In this document: positions 7,239-13,056 of the stretch, piece after piece
Layout of the letters: each line of letters begins with the position of its first letter
Position numbering within the stretch: position 1 is the stretch's first letter
DNA from: Prevotella sp. CAG:924
Lineage (GTDB): Bacteria; Bacteroidota; Bacteroidia; Bacteroidales; Bacteroidaceae
Assembly (NCBI GenBank): GCA_000431975.1
Contig: HF988460.1
Location: 1 to 13,056 of the forward strand
Length of the DNA stretch: 13,056 nt
Reading direction: 5' to 3'
Made by a program: the position numbers and the translations under genes
The notes under the pieces: generated by a model
What the model was told of the DNA's origin: nothing
The model's database searches: none
Seen by the model: only the letters and a program-made list of their open reading frames with translations

Positions 7239-9275
7239 ATGAGAGAATTTCTGATGCTGATTTTATTGCTATGCAGCCTGTATGCCAAGGCACAAAACGA
7301 CCGGACCTGGCAACAGTATTTTGATGAGGAGTCACTGCCGGAAGACCTAGATGCCGAAAGCGGAGAGATCACATACGATGAACTGAGCGATCTGGCACAG
7401 AACCCTCTCGACCTGAACACTTGCCGGCGTGAGGATTTGGAACGCCTTCCATTCTTGTCTTCGCAGCAGGTGATGGATATCATGGAATATCGCGACCGTT
7501 ATCATCGTTTTGAGTCGACATCAGAGTTGATGATGATCACGTCACTCGACTGGCGCGACCGTGAGCGCCTTCTTCCTTTCGTCACGGTAGTACCGGAGGC
7601 GCGTGACACGGTTCCTTCCTTTAAATCCCTATTGCGTCGTCCCAAGCAGGAAGTGGTGGGAACTATTAAAATACCGTTTTATAAGCGTGAAGGTGACAAG
7701 GAGGGATATTTGGGATATCAGTACCGTCATTGGCTGCGCTATACTCTTACAGCCGGACAGCATCTAAAGATTGCCCTTATAGGATCGCAGGATGCCGGTG
7801 AGCCGTTTTTCTCGAATGGCAATTCCTTAGGTTATGATTTCTATTCGGGTTATGTCCTGCTTCGTCATATAGGCCATCTGAAAGCAGCGGTGGTCGGTCG
7901 TTATAAGCTCCGCTTCGGTATGGGACTGGTGCTGAACACATCGTTTGGCATGGGAAAGCTGGCCACACTTTCCACGTTGGGCCGTTCGTCTAACAGTATC
8001 ACAGGTCACGGTAGCCGGTCGGAAGGCTCTTATCTGCAGGGAGGTGCAGCAACAGTGACACTCGTCAAAGGACTCGATCTCACGGGATTCGTCTCTTGGC
8101 GGAAGATCGATGCCACGCTGACCGACTCTGGCGATTCCATCGTCACGATCCTCAAGACAGGCTATCACCGGACGGCCAGTGAGATGAGGCGTCGACGCGA
8201 TGCGTCACAGCTGGTGGCAGGCGGCAATATCAATTATTTCCGAAATGGATTTCATTTAGGTGTGACAGGATTCTACAGTAGTTTTGACAAGACGCTCGCG
8301 CCCGACAATGGACAAATATACCGACGCTGGTATCCTGCCGGACGGCAGTTCTGGAATGCCGGTGTGGATTACGGATATCTTTCCAATAAGTTCACCTTTG
8401 CAGGAGAGACGGCTACAGGCAGTAGCGGCGGCCTTGCCACCCTTAATAGTGTGAGCTTTCAGGCCTCTTCGCAGCTCTCGTTAGTAGCTGTCCAGCGTTT
8501 CTACGCCTATCAGTATCGCAGTCTTTTCAGCAACAGTTTCTCGGAAGGTGGGTACGTTAATAATGAAAGTGGTGTATATTTTGGTGTCAACTATGCTCCT
8601 CTGCAAGGAGTATCATTACAAGTCTATACCGATTACAGCTATTTTGCATGGGCCACCTATCGGGCTTTGCCTGGAAGCCGCCGTTGGGATAATATGTTGA
8701 CGGTTACGGTAGAGAAAGGTCCTTGGACTTTGTTGGCCCGCTACCGGTTAAAATTGTCGCATCAGAATCTCAATACGGAGGAAGCCGATAAGGATGATTA
8801 CAGTCATGCTGTCGTGTCAACAGACAGTAAGCTGCTGCTTAATAAGACGGATCATAAAGGTCGTCTTTCTTTGGCTTACAATTCGGATCATTGGCAGTTC
8901 AAGACGCAGGGTGATGTCTCGTACAGCTATTTCCGTGAAGGTAGTTTTGGTTGGATGGTCTCGGAGGTGGCCGGTTGTCGGTATGGCCGCTGGCGTCTTT
9001 CGGCTATGGCAGGCTATTTTCATACGGCTGATTACGACTCGCGACTTTACGTCTATGTGCCTGGTGTGCTCTATCAGTTCTCCTTCCCTTCGTTCTATGG
9101 TAAGGGCGTCCATTGTGCGCTTAACGTGCGTTGCGATTTCTCTTCGCACCTGATGGCTATCGCACGGCTGTCCGCTACCAACTATTTCGACCGCTCCTCT
9201 ATCTCTTCCGGTTTGCAGATGATCGACAGCAGTTCAATGACGGATCTGGAGCTCCAATTGCGTTGGAAGTTCTAA
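7239..9275 (+). CDS. Outer-membrane beta-barrel protein with ComEA-like helix-hairpin-helix domain
   Basis: A 678-residue envelope protein. A signal peptide (1-18, cleavage after AKA) is followed by a short acidic region and a ComEA-like helix-hairpin-helix domain (about 55-115), recognisable by LDLNTCRREDLERLP, then MEYRDRYHRF and a second, weaker repeat. The hairpin glycines of DNA-binding ComEA (GIG) are replaced (LPFLSS), so DNA binding is doubtful. Residues from about 135 to the end alternate polar and aromatic residues as in barrel strands, and the chain ends in LQLRWKF with the terminal Phe typical of outer-membrane proteins. Proteins of this build are widespread in Bacteroidota but, as far as I know, uncharacterised. 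TTG at 7233 is also in frame; I prefer ATG 7239 because it gives a cleaner signal peptide. It stands alone between a 342-base gap and a terminator. Confidence 0.85.
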   Translation: MREFLMLILLLCSLYAKAQNDRTWQQYFDEESLPEDLDAESGEITYDELSDLAQNPLDLNTCRREDLERLPFLSSQQVMDIMEYRDRYHRFESTSELMMITSLDWRDRERLLPFVTVVPEARDTVPSFKSLLRRPKQEVVGTIKIPFYKREGDKEGYLGYQYRHWLRYTLTAGQHLKIALIGSQDAGEPFFSNGNSLGYDFYSGYVLLRHIGHLKAAVVGRYKLRFGMGLVLNTSFGMGKLATLSTLGRSSNSITGHGSRSEGSYLQGGAATVTLVKGLDLTGFVSWRKIDATLTDSGDSIVTILKTGYHRTASEMRRRRDASQLVAGGNINYFRNGFHLGVTGFYSSFDKTLAPDNGQIYRRWYPAGRQFWNAGVDYGYLSNKFTFAGETATGSSGGLATLNSVSFQASSQLSLVAVQRFYAYQYRSLFSNSFSEGGYVNNESGVYFGVNYAPLQGVSLQVYTDYSYFAWATYRALPGSRRWDNMLTVTVEKGPWTLLARYRLKLSHQNLNTEEADKDDYSHAVVSTDSKLLLNKTDHKGRLSLAYNSDHWQFKTQGDVSYSYFREGSFGWMVSEVAGCRYGRWRLSAMAGYFHTADYDSRLYVYVPGVLYQFSFPSFYGKGVHCALNVRCDFSSHLMAIARLSATNYFDRSSISSGLQMIDSSSMTDLELQLRWKF

Positions 9276-9282
9276 TAAATAC

Positions 9283-9330
9283 AACAGCCCCGACCGCTTC
9301 CGTGATGGGAAAGCCGCCGGGGCTGTTTGT
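9283..9330. terminator. Bidirectional terminator between barrel gene and metY
   Basis: AACAGCCCCG (9283-9292) pairs perfectly with CGGGGCTGTT (9318-9327) around a 25-base loop. T-rich bases follow on the plus strand, and the A-rich bases before it (AATAAATAC) give a U-rich tract on the minus strand. It lies between two convergent genes and can stop transcription from both sides. Confidence 0.8.
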
Positions 9331-9399
9331 ATATGGATCGCAGATGTCGGATTCGCAGATCACCTCTTGGGGTGTAGTCTTTCCGGCAGGTGACGATGA

Positions 9400-10689
9400 T
9401 TATTCGCTGATCTTGTCGAGTGCCTGTTTTATGTCGTTGAGGATGTCATCTGTGTCCTCAATGCCGACGCTGAGGCGGATCTGGTCGGGTGCGATGCCGG
9501 CCTCGCGCAGCTGTTCGTCAGTGAGTTGCCGGTGGGTGTGGGCAGCAGGCTGGAGGATGCAAGAGCGTGCGTCAGCCACATGGGTGACGATGCAGATGAG
9601 TTTTAGCGCATCCATGAATTTTACAGCTGTGTCGCGGTCGCCTTTCAGGCCAAAGGCCAGTACGCCGCAGCTGCCGTTAGGTAGATATTTCTGTGCAAGT
9701 TCATAGCTCTCGTCACCGGGCAGTCCGGGGTAGCGCACCCATGCCACACGAGGATCGCTTTGCAGGTATTTGGCCACGGCCAAAGCGTTCTTACAGTGCT
9801 GGGGCATGCGGAGATGGAGCGTTTCCAGACCAAGATTGAGTAAGAATGAGTTCATGGGGGCAGGCACCGAACCGAGGTCGCGCATCAGTTGGGCCACGAG
9901 TTTTGTGGTGTAGCCCATCTTGCCGAAGGCCTTTGTATAGGTCAGGCCGTGGTATGACTCATCGGGTGTGCATAGTCCGGGATACTTTTGGGCGTGTTTG
10001 TCCCAGTCAAAATTGCCACTGTCGACTACGGCGCCACCTACCTGTGTGGCATGTCCATCCATATATTTTGTTGTGGAATGTGTGACGATGTCGGCACCCC
10101 ATTCAAAAGGGCGGCAGTTGATAGGTGTGGCGAAGGTGTTGTCGACGATGAGGGGCACGCCATTCTGATGGGCGATGCGGGCGAAGCGCTCAATATCGAG
10201 CACGCGGCAACCGGGGTTGGAAATCGTTTCACCGAAGAGTACTTTCGTATTGGGGCGGAAAGCGGCTTGGATCTCTTCGTCGGAAGCCTCGGGAGAGACG
10301 AAGGTACAGTCGATGCCGAGCTTCTTCATCGTCACACCGAAAAGGTTGAAGGTGCCGCCGTAGATCTCGTTGGAGGCTACGATATGGTCGCCTGCCTCAC
10401 AGATGTTGAATACGGCATAGAAGTTAGCGGCCTGTCCGCTGGAGGTGAGCACACAGCCCACACCGCCTTCAAGGGCGGCTATCTTGGAAGCGACAGCGTC
10501 GTTGGTCGGGTTTTGGAGTCGGGTGTAGAAATAGCCTTCCTTCTTCAGGTCGAAGAGTTGGGCCATTTCGTCGCTGTCATCATATTTAAAAGTTGTACTT
10601 TGGTAGATCGGCACAACACGTGGCTCACCGTTCTTGGGTTGCCATCCTCCTTGTACGCAGAGAGTGGCTGGCTTGAGATTTTTCGTCAT
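9400..10689 (-). CDS. metY: O-acetylhomoserine sulfhydrylase (PLP-dependent)
   Basis: A 429-residue enzyme of the Cys/Met metabolism PLP family. It most likely joins O-acetylhomoserine with sulfide to give homocysteine, the direct route to methionine. Visible signs are TLCVQGGW at the start, PIYQSTTFKYD (28-38), YTRLQNPT (55-62), the PLP-phosphate site TSSGQAA (82-88), VDNTFATP (182-189) with Asp183, and the Schiff-base Lys208 in HSTTKYMDGH. The length and the LQNPT and QPAAHTHRQL (380-389) blocks favour MetY over cystathionine gamma-synthase or lyase, which are shorter; this is a family-level judgement. The open frame extends to 10770, but those extra codons contain the promoter, so ATG 10689 is the start. 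It is a single gene, convergent with the barrel gene and divergent from sppA. Confidence 0.93.
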   Translation of the reverse strand: MTKNLKPATLCVQGGWQPKNGEPRVVPIYQSTTFKYDDSDEMAQLFDLKKEGYFYTRLQNPTNDAVASKIAALEGGVGCVLTSSGQAANFYAVFNICEAGDHIVASNEIYGGTFNLFGVTMKKLGIDCTFVSPEASDEEIQAAFRPNTKVLFGETISNPGCRVLDIERFARIAHQNGVPLIVDNTFATPINCRPFEWGADIVTHSTTKYMDGHATQVGGAVVDSGNFDWDKHAQKYPGLCTPDESYHGLTYTKAFGKMGYTTKLVAQLMRDLGSVPAPMNSFLLNLGLETLHLRMPQHCKNALAVAKYLQSDPRVAWVRYPGLPGDESYELAQKYLPNGSCGVLAFGLKGDRDTAVKFMDALKLICIVTHVADARSCILQPAAHTHRQLTDEQLREAGIAPDQIRLSVGIEDTDDILNDIKQALDKISE

Positions 10690-10709
10690 AGTGTCTATAT
10701 ATATTTTAT

Positions 10710-10721
10710 GGGCATATGCCC
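10710..10721. promoter_or_regulatory. Palindrome at the start of the metY transcript
   Basis: GGGCATATGCCC is a perfect 12-base palindrome lying about 8-20 bases after the predicted metY transcription start and 20 bases before its ATG. In DNA it could be an operator for a dimeric regulator; in RNA it could fold into a 4-base-pair GC-rich hairpin. A few 12-base palindromes are expected by chance in 13 kb, so only the position makes it notable. Confidence 0.4.
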
Positions 10722-10735
10722 GTCGTTTTTGTTTG

Positions 10736-10767
10736 CAAAAATAAAGAAAATGTGTTACAATGGCAAA
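10736..10767 (-). promoter_or_regulatory. Bacteroidota-type promoter for metY
   Basis: Read on the minus strand, the -33 element TTTG (10767-10764) is followed after 20 bases by a perfect TATTTTTG -7 element (10743-10736). Transcription should start near 10729, giving a leader of about 40 bases. That is too short for a SAM riboswitch, so control by methionine, if any, would act through a protein or the palindrome in the leader. Confidence 0.82.
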
Positions 10768-11092
10768 CAATCCTCACGAAAAGACATTTTTCTGTGACAT
10801 ATTAATTTATTTTTAACTCCAATCGGGTATTAGAGGTTGGGTAAATTTCAAACGATTGTCAGGTAGAACGCCAGCAAGAAGCAGGAAGAAATTGGACAAG
10901 TGAATAAAAGAATCAGTGATCTAATGATTGATTTTAGGTTAGCTGTTTAGTGGCTTTTCTCCATTTTCTTATTGAGGCTGTTGATGGAATCAGAAATTTT
11001 GTCTTAATGCGCATATTATGGTAATCTGACCGATTGATGAGAGTGAAAAACAGATTTGAGCAATGATTTTTATAAACGTGAGGAAACGTTTC
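10768..11092. other. Gene-free centre of the metY-sppA divergent region
   Basis: This AT-rich stretch of about 325 bases lies between the two outward-facing promoters. Short open frames touch it on both strands (for example 10990-11175 minus) but have no recognisable content and overlap the sppA promoter. I saw no RNA gene, long repeat or terminator in it. Confidence 0.5.
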
Positions 11093-11123
11093 TTGCGGTT
11101 TTGGAAAGTTTGGTGTATATTTG
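11093..11123 (+). promoter_or_regulatory. Bacteroidota-type promoter for sppA
   Basis: The -33 element TTG (11093-11095) is followed after 20 bases by a perfect TATATTTG -7 element (11116-11123). Transcription should begin near 11130, leaving an A-rich leader of about 54 bases before the ATG at 11184, with no Shine-Dalgarno sequence. Confidence 0.82.
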
Positions 11124-11183
11124 CATATATAAAATCCCGCACGGTAGTGTGTGACTTCTTCAATCTAAAAAACAACTATTCAA

Positions 11184-12956
11184 ATGAGAGATTTCCTGAA
11201 AAACGTCGGCGCTACGGTCGTCGGTATGCTTCTTGTCGGTATGATAGTCATTGCATTGGGTGTGATGAGCGTGATAGGAATGGTAGCTTCCTCGTCGCAG
11301 ACGAAGACCTTGGCGAAGAATTCCGTATTGGTACTTCGCCTTAATGGCACTCTGAAGGAACAGGCTTCAGATGCCGGTATGTTTAGCAGCTTGCAGGGCA
11401 GTACGACTTTAGGAATGAATGAGTTGCTGCCGGCCATCCGTAAGGCTATGGCCAACGATAAGATTCGGGGCATTTATATCGAGGCTGGTCAGTTGGCTGC
11501 CTATCCTTCGCAGTTGCAGGAGTTGCGTGCAGCCCTTTTGGATTTTCGCAAGAGTGGTAAGTGGATCATTGCCTATGGTGAGGAGTATTCACAGGGATGT
11601 TACTATCTAGCCTCTGTCGCTGATAAGATTTTCCTCAATCCGGTGGGCAGTGTCGACTGGCACGGCCTGGGTGGAGAGACGCTCTATCTGAAGGACCTGC
11701 TGGCTAAGATCGGCGTGAAGGCTGTGCCTATTAAAGTTGGTAAGTACAAGAGCGCCACAGAGATGTTCACAGAGACAAAGATGAGCGATGCTGACCGCCA
11801 GCAGACCCAGCGCTATCTGGACGGCATTTGGCAGACCATGACCGAGGGTGTGGCCCGCAGCCGTCGGCTGAAGACCGATTCGCTCAATGCCTGGGCCGAC
11901 CGCTTGATATCGCTTGACGATGCGCAGGTGTTTGTGAAGAACCATATGGTCGATCAGTTGCTCTATGCAGATCAGGTGAAGGCAGCTGTGAAACGACGCC
12001 TCAATCTTAATGAGGGAGATCTAATCTCTCAGGTGACGCCTGCTGATATGGCGGCTGCGCCGGAGAAGGCCGAAGGCGGACAGGTAGCGGTCTATTATAT
12101 GGAAGGTGACATAGTGAACGACGCCTCTCTGATGGGATTCCGTAATGGGGAGACGTTCATAGCTGCCAGAGATGTGGTGAGAGATCTGGATGATCTGCGC
12201 ACTGATGACGGCGTGAAGGCGGTGGTGCTCCGTATTAACTCAGGTGGTGGCGATGCGTTCGCTTCCGAACAGATATGGCATGCGGTGCAGTTGCTTTCTA
12301 AGAAGAAGCCCGTTGTCGTGTCGATGAGCGGCATGGCAGCTTCAGGAGCCTACTATCTTAGTTGCGGCGCACCTTATATTGTTGCTGAGCCGAATACACT
12401 GACTGGTAGCGTGGGTATCTTCGGATTGCTCTTCGATACTACCGATTTGTTGAACAACAAGTTGAATATTCATTTCGATGAGGTGTCCACCAACCGCAAT
12501 GCTACTTTCGGAGCTGCCGGCAAGCCAATGACCGCCGAGCAGACTCGTCTGTTGACGAAGGCCATTCAGCGTGGCTACAATCTCTTCAAGAGCCGTGTGG
12601 CTCAAGGTCGTCATCTTACGATGGAACAGGTGGAGGAACGTGCTCAAGGGCATGTGTTCCTTGGGCAGGACGCTTTGAAACTTAAGATGGTCGATGAGCT
12701 CGGTGGCTTGGATGTGGCAGTTAGGAAGGCTGCTCGGATGGCACGGCTCACAGACTATCATACGGAGGACTATCCCGAAGCCATGGGTTTTATGGATCAG
12801 CTTCTCAATCAGATGATGGGTTCAACAGATACGGTACTTGACGAGCAGCTGCAGCTTCATCTGGGCACTCTCTATCAGCCGTTGATGATGTTGCACAGGG
12901 TGCAGGCGATGGACCGTATGCAGATGCGTGCACCTTATGTGATGATTATGAACTAA
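11184..12956 (+). CDS. sppA: Signal peptide peptidase SppA, long (67K) type
   Basis: A 590-residue membrane-anchored serine protease that degrades signal peptides left in the membrane after protein export. One N-terminal membrane segment (about 7-33) anchors it, with the catalytic part in the periplasm. Two tandem SppA (S49) domains are present, as in the long E. coli enzyme. The catalytic dyad is split between them as expected: Lys189 in GKYKSATEMF of the first half, and Ser387 in MAASGAYYLS of the second. Other signs are INSGGGDAFASEQI (351-364) and NTLTGSVGIFG (404-414). Length matches the family. It is transcribed alone from its own promoter and ends at a terminator 31 bases after the stop. 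A Met-rich C-terminal tail (about 565-590) is of no known meaning. Confidence 0.96.
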   Translation: MRDFLKNVGATVVGMLLVGMIVIALGVMSVIGMVASSSQTKTLAKNSVLVLRLNGTLKEQASDAGMFSSLQGSTTLGMNELLPAIRKAMANDKIRGIYIEAGQLAAYPSQLQELRAALLDFRKSGKWIIAYGEEYSQGCYYLASVADKIFLNPVGSVDWHGLGGETLYLKDLLAKIGVKAVPIKVGKYKSATEMFTETKMSDADRQQTQRYLDGIWQTMTEGVARSRRLKTDSLNAWADRLISLDDAQVFVKNHMVDQLLYADQVKAAVKRRLNLNEGDLISQVTPADMAAAPEKAEGGQVAVYYMEGDIVNDASLMGFRNGETFIAARDVVRDLDDLRTDDGVKAVVLRINSGGGDAFASEQIWHAVQLLSKKKPVVVSMSGMAASGAYYLSCGAPYIVAEPNTLTGSVGIFGLLFDTTDLLNNKLNIHFDEVSTNRNATFGAAGKPMTAEQTRLLTKAIQRGYNLFKSRVAQGRHLTMEQVEERAQGHVFLGQDALKLKMVDELGGLDVAVRKAARMARLTDYHTEDYPEAMGFMDQLLNQMMGSTDTVLDEQLQLHLGTLYQPLMMLHRVQAMDRMQMRAPYVMIMN

Positions 12957-12987
12957 GGCTTGTGTTATAGTCTTTATCAGATATTGC

Positions 12988-13027
12988 AAGGCCGGGCGGC
13001 TCTGAAAAGAGTCCCTCGGCCTTTTTT
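12988..13027 (+). terminator. Intrinsic terminator after sppA
   Basis: AAGGCCG (12988-12994) pairs with CGGCCTT (13017-13023); the stem continues through a partly mismatched section to CTC/GAG and a TGAAAA loop. Six T residues (13022-13027) follow. It lies 31 bases after the sppA stop and ends that transcript. The remaining 29 bases of the window show nothing. Confidence 0.9.
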
Positions 13028-13056
13028 AGTAGTATGCTCGGCATGAGCTTATTCTA

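Noticed and set aside
10690..10770. N-terminal extension of MetY to the upstream ATG at 10770
   Set aside because: The extra 27 residues do not look like MetY, and the region holds the promoter and expected transcription start; ATG 10689 gives the usual family N-terminus.
9988..10797. Long open frame of 269 codons on the plus strand opposite metY
   Set aside because: It is antisense to a clear PLP enzyme gene with intact catalytic motifs and runs through the metY promoter; its translation shows no family features.
1..13056. Mobile elements, CRISPR arrays, toxin-antitoxin or defence systems
   Set aside because: No transposase, integrase, terminal inverted repeats, spaced direct repeats or related protein motifs were seen; every long gene has a housekeeping or envelope identity.

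Overview
The window looks like chromosomal housekeeping DNA from a member of the Bacteroidota, most likely Prevotella or a close relative. Three things support this. The promoters carry the phylum's TAnnTTTG -7 element with a TTG-type -33 element 20 bases upstream (seen three times). Starts are preceded by A-rich leaders rather than Shine-Dalgarno sequences. The gene order DUF177-rpmF-fabH-era-der and a large outer-membrane barrel protein with a helix-hairpin-helix domain are typical of that group. The genus is inferred from general similarity, not proven.

Layout. Positions 1-97 hold the 3' end of a 5S rRNA and the strong terminator that closes an rRNA operon. A membrane histidine kinase without a partner regulator follows (300-1508). 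About 610 bases without a convincing gene come next. A well-formed promoter (2123-2154) then opens a tight operon: DUF177/YceD protein, ribosomal protein L32 (rpmF) and FabH, ending in a hairpin terminator (3988-4033). The GTPases Era (4100-4981) and Der (5182-6495) follow on the same strand. Der is trailed after 2 bases by a small lipoprotein (6498-6896). After a 342-base gap comes a 678-residue outer-membrane barrel protein with an N-terminal ComEA-like domain (7239-9275). A shared bidirectional terminator separates it from the convergent gene for an O-acetylhomoserine sulfhydrylase, MetY (9400-10689, minus strand). A divergent intergenic region with one promoter per side leads to sppA (11184-12956) and its terminator.

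How the genes fit together. YceD, L32, Era and Der all act in making or assembling the 50S and 30S ribosomal subunits, and FabH starts fatty-acid elongation, so 2123-6495 links ribosome assembly with membrane growth. The lipoprotein, the barrel protein and SppA belong to the cell envelope. MetY is a stand-alone sulfur-assimilation gene.

I see no mobile element, CRISPR array, toxin-antitoxin pair or defence island, and nothing that I would call a new system. The most interesting items are the ComEA-like domain joined to an outer-membrane barrel, the gene-free stretch after the kinase, and the palindrome at the start of the metY transcript.
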